DNA of 11,702 nucleotides from JAXGVG01 sp040773965 (GCA_040773965.1 JAXGVG010000049.1:1-11702); one strand, 5' to 3'; positions 1 through 5,704 are shown, numbered from the stretch's first letter. Translations and numbers: made by a program. The notes: generated by a model not told the origin, from the letters alone.

Positions 1-3
1 GAC

Positions 4-69
4 GCACCGTTGGAGCACCGTTGAGGCACCGTTGGAGCACCGTTGATGCACCGTTGGAGCACTGCTCGG
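4..69. repeat. 11-bp tandem repeat, about 5-6 copies
   Basis: The unit GCACCGTTGRN is repeated at 4, 15, 26, 37 and 48, and a degraded sixth copy (GCACTGCTCGG) starts at 59. Alternate copies end in GA and AG/AT, so the array also reads as a 22-bp repeat. The period is not a multiple of three, which argues against a coding repeat. The array touches the left edge almost at once, so its full length cannot be seen. There are no unique spacers between units, so it is not a CRISPR array. Confidence 0.85.
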
Positions 70-156
70 GGGGGTAAACGGCATTTGACGGTTAAACCGG
101 AAGGGCCGGTTTCGCGCCCGTTAACCTTAACGTCTTCCCGGAAATTTTTCCGTGCT

Positions 157-202
157 CCGGTGACAGAACCCGGCAGGAAGCTCGCATGGTTATTGTCACC
201 GG
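157..202. repeat. Spaced 9-bp inverted repeat
   Basis: CCGGTGACA at 157-165 is the exact reverse complement of TGTCACCGG at 194-202, with 28 nt between. It lies next to the imperfect palindrome that follows and may be its border or a separate degenerate element. No gene is near enough for it to be an obvious operator. Confidence 0.5.
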
Positions 203-263
203 TTTCCGGGTTCGCGCTTCCCCCTTCGCCAAGGCTTCGGGGGACAGGTTGCGCGTTTCCGGG
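203..263. repeat. Imperfect palindromic element with short direct ends
   Basis: TTTCCGGG occurs at 203-210 and again at 256-263. Between them is an imperfect palindrome whose clearest arms are CCCCC (220-224) and GGGGG (239-243) around TTCGCCAAGGCTTC. The sequence has the look of a dispersed intergenic repeat rather than unique DNA. Whether it recurs in this genome cannot be judged from one window. Confidence 0.4.
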
Positions 264-280
264 ATGACGTTGGAAAAAGA

Positions 281-354
281 TGGATCCCCGCCTGCGCGGG
301 GATGACGCCGTTTTTTGCCGGGATGGCGCCGTTTTTTGACGGGATGACGCGGTG
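281..354. repeat. VIPAQAGI-type palindrome fused to a 21-bp tandem repeat
   Basis: The palindrome ATCCCCGCCTGCGCGGGGAT at 283-303 is the core of a widespread proteobacterial intergenic repeat; read on the minus strand it gives VIPAQAGIH. Its right end, beginning GGGATGACG, is then repeated with a period of 21 bp: copies start at 299, 320 and 341, each of the first two carrying a CCGTTTTTTG segment (308-317 and 329-338). This looks like local tandem duplication of the edge of the element. It is not coding and has no spacers. Confidence 0.7.
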
Positions 355-369
355 AATTGCGCGGGACGA

Positions 370-410
370 TGACCCCTCCCCGAAAACGCACAGCGTTTTC
401 GACCCTCCCG
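370..410. repeat. Hairpin element flanked by CCCTCCC motifs
   Basis: CGAAAACGC (381-389) and GCGTTTTCG (393-401) form a perfect 9-bp stem with a three-base loop. It is preceded by TGACCCCTCCC (370-380) and followed by GACCCTCCCG (401-410). The same plan, beginning TGACCCCTC and then an A-rich/T-rich stem and a CTCTCCC motif, recurs between proB and proA at 1882-1957. That suggests the two are members of one dispersed family. Confidence 0.6.
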
Positions 411-457
411 TCCGGCGGAGCTGCAAAGCAACAAAGACGGGACGAAAGAAAAAGGAT

Positions 458-542
458 CCGGAATCCAGTTGCCCTATCCATAAAATAGTTTTGGCGGTAA
501 AGCCAACTGGATTCCGGGTTCGCGCGATGCGCGCCCCGGAAT
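458..542. repeat. Compound palindrome 3' of proA
   Basis: CCGGAATCCAGTTG (458-471) is the exact reverse complement of CAACTGGATTCCGG (504-517), with a 32-nt loop. The right arm also takes part in a second palindrome, ATTCCGGG...CCCGGAAT at 511-542, with GCGC-rich inner arms. The two structures are mutually exclusive because they share 511-517. GGATTCCGGG...CCCGGAATGACG is a common alphaproteobacterial intergenic repeat. It lies just past the proA stop and might act as a transcript 3'-end stabiliser, but there is no T tract for a classical intrinsic terminator. Confidence 0.65.
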
Positions 543-557
543 GACGCCGACGGCGCG

Positions 558-1799
558 CTACCCCCTCACCTCCCCATGCCCGTGGACGACGTATTTGAAC
601 GTCGTGAGCTGTTCGAGGCCGACGGGGCCGCGCGCGTGGAGGCGGCCCGTGGCGATGCCGATTTCCGCGCCCATGCCGAATTCGCCGCCGTCCGCGAACT
701 GCGTCGAGGCGTTGTGCAGCACGATGGCGCTGTCGACTTCTTTATGGAAATACGCCGCCGCCGCTTCGTCTTCGGTTATGATGCTTTCCGTGTGGTGCGA
801 GCCGTATTGTTCGATGTGCGCCACCGCGTCTTTCACGCCGTCCACCAGCTTTACCGCGATGATGGCGTCGAGATATTCGGTGTACCAGTCGTCTTCCGCC
901 GCTCTTTTCACGCGCGGGTCGGCGTCCATTGCCGCCTTGTCGCCGCGCACGTCGCATCCCGCCTCCAGCAGCATGAGTATGAGCGGCTTGAGGTGCGTCG
1001 TGGCGCACTTGCGGTCGACGAGAAGCGTTTCCGCCGCGCCGCAAATGCCCGTGCGCCGCATCTTGGCGTTCAGCGTAACGCGCTTCGCCATTTCCAAATT
1101 CGCCGCGCCATCGACATACATATGGCAGTTGCCGTCGAGGTGCGCGAGCACGGGAATGCGGCTTTCTTCCTGCACGCGGGCGATCAGCGATTTCCCGCCG
1201 CGCGGCACGATGACATCGACATGGTCGCTCATGCGCAGCAATTCGCCCACCGCCGCGCGATCCGGCGTCGGCACCATTTGCACCGCCGCCGGGGGCAAAC
1301 CGGATGCGCGCATCGCCTTGCTTAACGCGTTCGCAATGGTTTTCGAGCTTTGGAAGCTTTCGGAGCCGGGGCGCAGGATGCACGCGTTGCCGGATTTCAA
1401 ACATAGGGCGGCGGCGTCCGCCGTGACGTTCGGGCGGCTTTCGTAAATCACGCCGATCACGCCCAGCGGGACGCGCACGCGCGTGATGCGCAGGCCGCTC
1501 GGCACCGTCCAGTCCGCGATGCGCTCGCCCACGGGATCCGGCAGGTTCACGATCGTCTCCAGCGCTTTGGCCATGCTTTCGACGCGCGCGACGTCGAGTT
1601 TCAGGCGATCGATTTGCGCGGGCGAGAGTTTGCGTTTTGCGGCGGCGGCAAGGTCTTGCCCGTTGGCGGCGAGAATGTCCGGCGTTTGCAGGCGAAGCTC
1701 TTTCGCGGCTTCGGCAAGCGCGCGGTTTTTCGCGTCAGCCGACGACGTTTTCATCGTGCGCGCCGCCGTTCGCGCGGCTTGTCCCAGTTTTTCCATCAT
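558..1799 (-). CDS. proA: Glutamate-5-semialdehyde dehydrogenase (gamma-glutamyl phosphate reductase)
   Basis: Cytosolic enzyme of the second step of proline synthesis: it reduces gamma-glutamyl phosphate, made by ProB, to glutamate 5-semialdehyde with NADPH. The 413-residue product matches the usual length. It carries PLGVIGVIYESRPNVT (about residues 111-126), LCLKSGNACILRPGSE near 132-147, the catalytic cysteine in TGICGAAETLLVD (Cys253), and the family ending FADGGEFGMGAEIGIATG...HARGPVGLEQLTT. I chose the ATG at 1797-1799 because MMEKLGQAART aligns with the N-terminus I recall for E. coli ProA; an in-frame TTG at 1824-1826 would add nine residues. No strong Shine-Dalgarno sequence precedes either. 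It lies downstream of proB, about 200 bp away, so it is either the second gene of a proBA operon or has its own promoter in the gap. Confidence 0.96.
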   Translation of the reverse strand: MMEKLGQAARTAARTMKTSSADAKNRALAEAAKELRLQTPDILAANGQDLAAAAKRKLSPAQIDRLKLDVARVESMAKALETIVNLPDPVGERIADWTVPSGLRITRVRVPLGVIGVIYESRPNVTADAAALCLKSGNACILRPGSESFQSSKTIANALSKAMRASGLPPAAVQMVPTPDRAAVGELLRMSDHVDVIVPRGGKSLIARVQEESRIPVLAHLDGNCHMYVDGAANLEMAKRVTLNAKMRRTGICGAAETLLVDRKCATTHLKPLILMLLEAGCDVRGDKAAMDADPRVKRAAEDDWYTEYLDAIIAVKLVDGVKDAVAHIEQYGSHHTESIITEDEAAAAYFHKEVDSAIVLHNASTQFADGGEFGMGAEIGIATGRLHARGPVGLEQLTTFKYVVHGHGEVRG

Positions 1800-1881
1800 A
1801 GCCGTGTTCCGTAACCGTTTGAGCAACAGGATTCCCCGCTATGCCGCTCACCGGCGAGCGACGGGAAGGGAACGATAAAAT

Positions 1882-1957
1882 TGACCCCTCACCTGCAAAA
1901 ACCATGAGCTAACTTCGTAAGCTCGGGTTTTTGCTTCCTCTCCCGCAAGGGGAGAGG
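1882..1957. repeat. Two-hairpin intergenic repeat between proB and proA
   Basis: First hairpin: GCAAAAACC (1895-1903) pairs with GGTTTTTGC (1926-1934), continued inward by GAGCT (1906-1910) with AGCTC (1920-1924), leaving a nine-base loop. Second hairpin: CCTCTCCC (1937-1944) pairs with GGGAGAGG (1950-1957). The element opens with TGACCCCTC (1882-1890), as does the one at 370-410. CCTCTCCC...GGGAGAGG stems are common dispersed elements in proteobacterial intergenic DNA. Inserted inside an operon, it would be transcribed and could reduce read-through or separate proB and proA mRNA stability. Confidence 0.7.
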
Positions 1958-1962
1958 ATACT

Positions 1963-1991
1963 ATTATTCATGCATTCGGCACTCTTTCCAA
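1963..1991 (-). promoter_or_regulatory. Possible sigma-70 promoter for proA
   Basis: On the minus strand TTGGAA (1986-1991) is followed after 17 nt by AATAAT (1963-1968), four and five matches to the -35 and -10 consensus. It lies just past the proB stop. If used, its transcript would contain both spacer hairpins before proA. The call rests on the boxes alone. Confidence 0.3.
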
Positions 1992-2002
1992 ATTCATGAC
2001 AA

Positions 2003-3148
2003 TCACACAAGCGCCAGATCGTCGCGGTGGATGATTTCCTCGCGTTCGCCGTAGCCGATGAGTTTTTCAAACTCGCCGCTTTGGCGGCCCTTGATTTTTT
2101 GGGCCTCGGCGCTGCTGTAGGCGATCAGACCGCGCGCAATTTCATTGCCTTTTGGCGTCAGCACGCGCACCGGGTCGCCGCGTTCGAACGCGCCCGTGAC
2201 CTCCGTTACGCCCGCCGCCAGCAGGCTTTTGCCTTGCCGCAACGCTTTGACCGCGCCCGCGTCGATGGTCAGGCTGCCCGGCGGCTTGAGGCTTCCCGCG
2301 ATCCACACCTTGCGCGCCGCCGCAGGCGAACAATCCGGGATGAACCACGTGCATCGCGCGCTTTTCTGTAAACCTTGCAGCGGGTGAAGCACGTCGCCTT
2401 TCGTGATGGCCATCGCGCAACCCGCGTTCATCGCCACGCGCGCGGCTTCGATCTTCGTGCGCATGCCGCCGCTGCCCACGCCGGAAACGGGATCGCCGCC
2501 CATCGCCTCAACCTCCGGCGTGATCGCCGTGACTTCGGGAATGAATTCCGCTTTCGGGTTCAGCGAGGGATCGGCCGTGTAAAGGCCGTCGATGTCCGAC
2601 AGAAGCACCAGGCAATCCGCCTCCATCATCGCCGCCACGCGCGCCGCCAAACGGTCGTTGTCGCCGTAGCGGATTTCCGCCGTGGCCACCGTGTCGTTTT
2701 CGTTGATGACGGGAACGGCGCCCATGCCGAGCAAACGCCGCAGCGTCGCGCGGACGTTCAGGTAGGATTGGCGATCTTCCGTGTCGCTGAAGGTGAGAAG
2801 AACCTGCGCCACGTTGATCCCGCTTTTCGCCAGCGCTTCCTGGTACGCGTGCGCGAGGCGGATCTGGCCGCACGCCGCCGCCGCCTGTTTTTCCTCAAGG
2901 TGGAGCTTTTTCTTCGCGAGATTCAGGACGCGCCGCCCCAGCGCGATCGCTCCCGACGACACCAGCACGACGTCCTGTCCCCGCGCGCGGCAGGCGGCAA
3001 CATCTTCGACGAGCGCTTCAAGCCATGGCTGTTTGATCTCGTTGCGTTTGGAATCCACAAGCATCGCCGAGCCGATTTTCACGACGACGCGTTTGGCCGC
3101 CGTGAGCGGATTAACCTTGGTTTTGGCGGATACAGGGGCTTTGCGCAT
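2003..3148 (-). CDS. proB: Glutamate 5-kinase with C-terminal PUA domain
   Basis: Phosphorylates the gamma-carboxyl of glutamate with ATP, the first and usually proline-inhibited step of proline synthesis. At 381 residues it is the long, PUA-containing form. The amino-acid kinase domain (about 18-265) shows RVVVKIGSAML (20-30), VLVSSGAIALG (61-71), VPVINENDTVA (145-155), RYGDNDRLAARVA (160-172), LLSDIDGLYT (182-191) and GSGGMRTKIEAA (226-237). The PUA domain follows from about 290 to 375, with GSLTIDAGAVKAL, a glycine-rich ERGDPVRVL turn and IARGLIAYSS. The ATG at 3146-3148 is the start; no clear ribosome binding site precedes it. A spaced 12-bp inverted repeat lies directly upstream. The gene is divergent from the small gene at 3313 and upstream of proA. 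Confidence 0.96.
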   Translation of the reverse strand: MRKAPVSAKTKVNPLTAAKRVVVKIGSAMLVDSKRNEIKQPWLEALVEDVAACRARGQDVVLVSSGAIALGRRVLNLAKKKLHLEEKQAAAACGQIRLAHAYQEALAKSGINVAQVLLTFSDTEDRQSYLNVRATLRRLLGMGAVPVINENDTVATAEIRYGDNDRLAARVAAMMEADCLVLLSDIDGLYTADPSLNPKAEFIPEVTAITPEVEAMGGDPVSGVGSGGMRTKIEAARVAMNAGCAMAITKGDVLHPLQGLQKSARCTWFIPDCSPAAARKVWIAGSLKPPGSLTIDAGAVKALRQGKSLLAAGVTEVTGAFERGDPVRVLTPKGNEIARGLIAYSSAEAQKIKGRQSGEFEKLIGYGEREEIIHRDDLALV

Positions 3149-3159
3149 GCGGCGAGACT

Positions 3160-3231
3160 AGACGAAGGCGGGGGTTTTCGTAAAGTATGGTTAAGAAGGA
3201 GAGATCATCATCCCTGATTCCGCCTTCGTCT
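3160..3231. promoter_or_regulatory. Perfect 12-bp inverted repeat in the proB leader
   Basis: AGACGAAGGCGG (3160-3171) is the exact reverse complement of CCGCCTTCGTCT (3220-3231), with 48 nt between. The proximal arm begins 11 nt upstream of the proB ATG, so in proB mRNA a stem here would border the ribosome binding region. It could instead be a pair of operator half-sites in the divergent promoter region, or a remnant of a mobile repeat. No protein or ligand can be named. Confidence 0.45.
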
Positions 3232-3246
3232 TGCCTTTTCCTGGTA

Positions 3247-3276
3247 TTGACGTGTTTCGTCACGGTGTCGTAATTT
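3247..3276 (+). promoter_or_regulatory. Possible sigma-70 promoter for the small gene pair
   Basis: TTGACG (3247-3252) and TAATTT (3271-3276) are separated by 18 nt and lie about 35 nt upstream of the start at 3313. The -35 box matches five of six consensus bases. It would drive the two small plus-strand genes. Confidence 0.45.
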
Positions 3277-3312
3277 AAAACCGTTGTAGGACAATCATTC
3301 ATGGAGTTCGAT

Positions 3313-3756
3313 ATGCCGGATTATTTAAGGAAAGTCTCCCAAGCGTTCGATAGCGAAAACCCCCTTGCCATGGCCCCTCTTGCCGGAGACGCGATGAGGC
3401 TGGCGGCTCGGGGCCACGAACATGTGGGGGCGCTTCTTGTCGAAATGGGAAAATTTATGGAATCGGATCCGCGCACAAGAACCAACGCGCTTTTCTGTTA
3501 CGCCTATGCTTTTGCCGGCGCGCGCGACAAAAACTTGAGAAGAGAGGCTTTGACGTGCGTTGCCGATCACTTGTTGAATTATTGCGACGGTAACGGCGGA
3601 AACGTAAGAGAAACTTTCGATCAGGCGAGCGCAATCGCCGAAACCGTTAAAAACGGTTTCAGGAACGGACGCAGCAAAAGAAACCTTGTGCCGCCCCCGC
3701 GCGAACTGCTTAAAGGATTTATCCGGCGCATCAATCCGGCAGGTTATGAAAGGTAA
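3313..3756 (+). CDS. Hypothetical protein, small, predicted all-helical
   Basis: I do not recognise this family. The product is 147 residues from the ATG at 3313, which has GGAG six bases upstream (3303-3306); an in-frame ATG at 3301, with a weaker AGGA nine bases ahead, would add four residues. It has no signal peptide or membrane segment and reads as amphipathic helices: MPDYLRKVSQAF at the start, AMRLAARGHEHVGALLVEMG, a cysteine-containing ALFCYAYAF helix, REALTCVADHLLNYC, and a basic tail KNGFRNGRSKRNLVPPPREL. It is followed 23 nt later by another small gene of the same size, which it faintly resembles at the N-terminus (LxK, then A, LxAxG at matching positions, ungapped from the two starts). 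The two are probably co-transcribed. Function unknown. Confidence 0.75.
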   Translation: MPDYLRKVSQAFDSENPLAMAPLAGDAMRLAARGHEHVGALLVEMGKFMESDPRTRTNALFCYAYAFAGARDKNLRREALTCVADHLLNYCDGNGGNVRETFDQASAIAETVKNGFRNGRSKRNLVPPPRELLKGFIRRINPAGYER

Positions 3757-3779
3757 GTTTCTTTTTATCGGGGTTCATC

Positions 3780-4235
3780 ATGCTCAACTTGCTTGAAAAA
3801 GCCGGGGAACATTACGCTTCCGGAAAACTTCGCAAGCTCGCGCATTTTTCGGAGCAGTTGCGAATCCTGGTCGCGAAAGGAAACCATTTCCTTATCGACC
3901 CGCTTATGGCAATTGCGGAAAAGCTTGGCAACGGCGCGCCGGATTCCGATCCTCACGAAGCCGTGTATGCGGCCGCAACCGTTATCGAATGCACTCGGCC
4001 GAACACCGAAAAGCGCGAGGTGGCAAACGAACGCCTTAGCGCTTTTCTCGGCAACCTGGACTTATCCCCTCCGGAAAAATCGAGGTTTCTGGATAATGCT
4101 TTCGAATGGGCGAGGAGCGCGCGCGCCAACTCTTCACCCAATCAATGGGCAAAAGAATCCTGCCGGCTGCCGACGCCCTGCGACGCTCAAAGATTTATGA
4201 GATCCGTTTCTCCCGGAAGCAATACCCCCCGATAG
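3780..4235 (+). CDS. Hypothetical protein, small, possible diverged copy of its upstream neighbour
   Basis: Unrecognised 151-residue protein. The ATG at 3780 has GGGG six bases upstream. The sequence is mostly charged, helix-forming residues without signal peptide or membrane span: MLNLLEKAGEHYASGKLRKL, LRILVAKGNHFLIDPLMAIAEKLGNG, a DPHEAVYAAATVIE helix, KREVANERLSAFLGNLDL and SRFLDNAFEWARSAR, then a low-complexity Ser/Pro-rich end. The pattern of helices and several residues line up with the gene just upstream (for example LxAxG near residue 30 and KREV/RREA further on), so an old tandem duplication is possible. Its TAG stop (4233-4235) is 24 nt from the end of convergent corC. A plus-strand frame one register over (3793-4200) is open too, but its protein looks arbitrary. 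Confidence 0.7.
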   Translation: MLNLLEKAGEHYASGKLRKLAHFSEQLRILVAKGNHFLIDPLMAIAEKLGNGAPDSDPHEAVYAAATVIECTRPNTEKREVANERLSAFLGNLDLSPPEKSRFLDNAFEWARSARANSSPNQWAKESCRLPTPCDAQRFMRSVSPGSNTPR

Positions 4236-4265
4236 GATATTTCTCTTCCGTACCGTCTCCTATCG
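4230..4265. terminator. Palindrome across the convergent stop codons
   Basis: CGATAGGA (4230-4237) and TCCTATCG (4258-4265) are perfect complements around a 20-nt loop. The left arm contains the plus-strand stop of the small gene and the right arm contains the minus-strand stop of corC. The position suits a shared bidirectional terminator, but the stem is short and no T run follows on either strand, so this is weak. Confidence 0.3.
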
Positions 4266-5144
4266 AGGGTGGCCTTCGCCGTCCGCCTTGCGCTTCAGAC
4301 CGCGCACGCGCACACGCTTGATGCGGCTTTGATCGGCCTCCAGCACCTCGAACGCGATGCCGCCCGGCCCCGTCACCGTTTCGCCGATTTGCGGCACATG
4401 CCCCGCGAGGTGAAACACATACCCGCCCACTGTGTCGATGGTTTCGCGCTCCGTCTCGCTTAACAGGGAACCCATGCGATCCTCGAACGCTTCGATGGAC
4501 AGCCGCCCGTCGACCAGCAGCGTGCCGTCGGGCCGCGCGATAACGGGCGACGACGCGGGCTCGTCGTGCTCGTCCTCAATCTCGCCCACGACTTCCTCAA
4601 CCAGATCCTCGATCGTCACGAGGCCGTCCACGCCGCCGAACTCGTCCACCACCATCGCCATGTGCTGGCGCGTCTGGCGCATTTGGAGCAAGAGCTTCGA
4701 GGCGGGCATCGACGGCGCGACGAACAACACCGGACGCAGCAAATCGCGGATGGCGCATGGCTTTTGAAACGCAAGGCGCGCCAGAACGTCCTTCATGTGC
4801 ACCATGCCGATGGCTTCGTCCAAAGTCCCGCGATAAACGGGGATACGGCTGTGCGCGTGTTCGGTCATAAGAGCGATCAACTCGTTCATTTCCCGGTCGG
4901 CGTCGAACGCCACGATATCGGCGCGGGGCACCATGCAATCGCCCACGTAACGTTCGCGCAACTTGAGAATGTTGGTGAGCAGCATACGCTCGGCCGTCGG
5001 CACGCCGCCGGGGCCTGCGGATTCCTCAATCAGCTCTTCCACCGCCTCACGCAACGCCACTTCTTCCGTCGAGCCCTGCCAGCGTTCGCGCGCGTGCCGC
5101 CACATCTGCCGCCACCAGCTTCGAGATTCATTGCTTTCGCTCAT
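4260..5144 (-). CDS. corC: CorC/YbeX-like CBS-domain protein (HlyC/CorC family)
   Basis: Soluble CBS-pair protein of the HlyC/CorC family, linked in other bacteria to Mg/Co efflux and, as YbeX, to ribosome metabolism; TlyC or hemolysin-like are older names. The 294 residues have no membrane segment, so this is the short form without a DUF21 domain. After an acidic helical lead come VGDCMVPRADIVAF (67-80), the first CBS motif SRIPVYRGTLDEAIGMVHMK (99-118), the second CBS motif MAMVVDEFGGVDGLVTIEDL (162-181) followed by VEEVVGEIEDEHDE, and the C-terminal transporter-associated domain with DTVGGYVFHLAGHVPQIGE (237-255). The ATG overlaps the ybeY stop as ATGA (5141-5144), indicating translational coupling. 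The usual downstream lnt is absent; an unrelated gene converges instead. Confidence 0.92.
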   Translation of the reverse strand: MSESNESRSWWRQMWRHARERWQGSTEEVALREAVEELIEESAGPGGVPTAERMLLTNILKLRERYVGDCMVPRADIVAFDADREMNELIALMTEHAHSRIPVYRGTLDEAIGMVHMKDVLARLAFQKPCAIRDLLRPVLFVAPSMPASKLLLQMRQTRQHMAMVVDEFGGVDGLVTIEDLVEEVVGEIEDEHDEPASSPVIARPDGTLLVDGRLSIEAFEDRMGSLLSETERETIDTVGGYVFHLAGHVPQIGETVTGPGGIAFEVLEADQSRIKRVRVRGLKRKADGEGHPR

Positions 5145-5692
5145 GCCTTTGTCCGCCGTTGGCGTTTTCTTCGGCCCTCGCAGGGAGCGTAAGGATCGGG
5201 AAGGCCTATTGCGGCCATAATCTCTTTCTCCAGTCGTTCCATTTTCATCGCGGCGCGTTCGGTGCCGTGATTATAGCCGAAAAGATGCAAAAGGCCATGG
5301 ATCAACAAATGCGTAACATGATTTTTCAGTATTTTATGTTCTTCCCACGCTTCGTTCGCCGTGTAGCGGTACGCAATGGCGATATCGCCTATGTAAATTT
5401 CACCCTTCTCCGGCGTTAATTTCACCAGCTGGCGGCGTGTAAAAGCGGGGAAGGAAAGCACGTTCGTGGGCTTTTTAAGCCCCCGGAAGTCATGATTCAG
5501 GCGGCGCACCTCCTCGTCCGTCGTCAAAAGCAAGGTCGCTTCGGCGCGGCAGACAAGACGTCGAAGGCGCATGGGCATTGCCACCGTTGTCGCCGCCGCA
5601 GCTTTATTCAGGCGCGCGCTCAGCCCCTTCATGCGCCGCCACGAAGAGGCGCGCGTTTCAATGGTGAGCGTCAGATGGCGTTTGTTTTTCAT
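5141..5692 (-). CDS. ybeY: Endoribonuclease YbeY, rRNA maturation factor
   Basis: Zinc-dependent endoribonuclease acting in 16S rRNA 3'-end maturation and ribosome quality control. The product is 183 residues. Family marks are TDEEVRRLNHDFRGLKKPTN, NVLSFP, EIYIGDIAIA and the zinc motif HGLLHLFGYNHGTE, which keeps all three metal histidines (132, 136 and 142) but has Asn where the usual motif HGxLHLxGYDH has Asp. A basic tail (GRRKRQRRTKA) extends the C-terminus. I chose the ATG at 5690-5692 because AGGAGG ends six bases upstream; the ATG two codons earlier (5696-5698) directly abuts AGGAGG, which is too close. It is coupled to corC by an ATGA overlap. The common upstream phoH/ybeZ is missing: accD is divergent here. 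Confidence 0.94.
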   Translation of the reverse strand: MKNKRHLTLTIETRASSWRRMKGLSARLNKAAAATTVAMPMRLRRLVCRAEATLLLTTDEEVRRLNHDFRGLKKPTNVLSFPAFTRRQLVKLTPEKGEIYIGDIAIAYRYTANEAWEEHKILKNHVTHLLIHGLLHLFGYNHGTERAAMKMERLEKEIMAAIGLPDPYAPCEGRRKRQRRTKA

Positions 5693-5704
5693 GGACATCC
5701 TCCT
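5693..5704 (-). promoter_or_regulatory. Strong Shine-Dalgarno that fixes the ybeY start
   Basis: The minus strand reads AAGGAGG immediately before ATGTCCATG. Optimal spacing of six bases selects the second ATG as start. This is the strongest ribosome binding site in the window. Confidence 0.7.

Larger units (their letters stand above)
1..557. other. Gene-free repeat mosaic downstream of proA
   Basis: I find no credible gene in this stretch. The open frames present are composed of repeat sequence, and one minus-strand frame reads VIPAQAGIH, the familiar chance translation of a dispersed proteobacterial palindromic repeat. The region holds, left to right: an 11-bp tandem repeat, a small perfect hairpin (94-100 with 106-112), a 9-bp inverted repeat (157-165 with 194-202), an imperfect palindrome between two TTTCCGGG direct copies (203-210, 256-263), a palindrome joined to a 21-bp tandem repeat (281-349), a hairpin flanked by CCCTCCC motifs (371-410), and a compound palindrome (458-542). 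It lies downstream of proA, whose TAG stop is at 558-560, so it tolerates insertions. No transposase or recognisable attachment site is present. Confidence 0.75.
1800..2002 (-). other. proB-proA spacer with two hairpins
   Basis: This spacer is unusually long for a proBA pair. Read in the direction of transcription it holds a possible promoter, an 8-bp CCTCTCCC hairpin and a longer A/T-rich hairpin, then about 70 nt leading to the proA start. No open frame in it looks real. Confidence 0.6.

Noticed and set aside
4..69. CRISPR array at the left edge
   Set aside because: The units are only 11 bp and directly adjacent, with no unique spacers and no cas genes.
92..481. Open frames in the left intergenic mosaic (43-267, 92-481, 196-426)
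   Set aside because: Their translations consist of repeat sequence such as VIPAQAGIH and RHPGKKRRHP, which are well-known chance products of dispersed palindromes.
541..1446. Long plus-strand open frames over proA (541-1446, 576-1325)
   Set aside because: They are antisense shadows of proA in GC-rich DNA. The minus-strand frame carries all ProA motifs, while the plus-strand products are arginine-, alanine- and serine-rich without motifs.
2375..3217. Plus-strand open frame over proB, 280 codons
   Set aside because: It is antisense to clear ProB motifs and its product is His/Arg-rich with no recognisable domain.
3793..4200. Alternative frame inside the second small gene
   Set aside because: It is fully nested, has no ribosome binding site, and its Arg/Ser/Thr/Pro-rich sequence is less protein-like than the 3780-4235 product.
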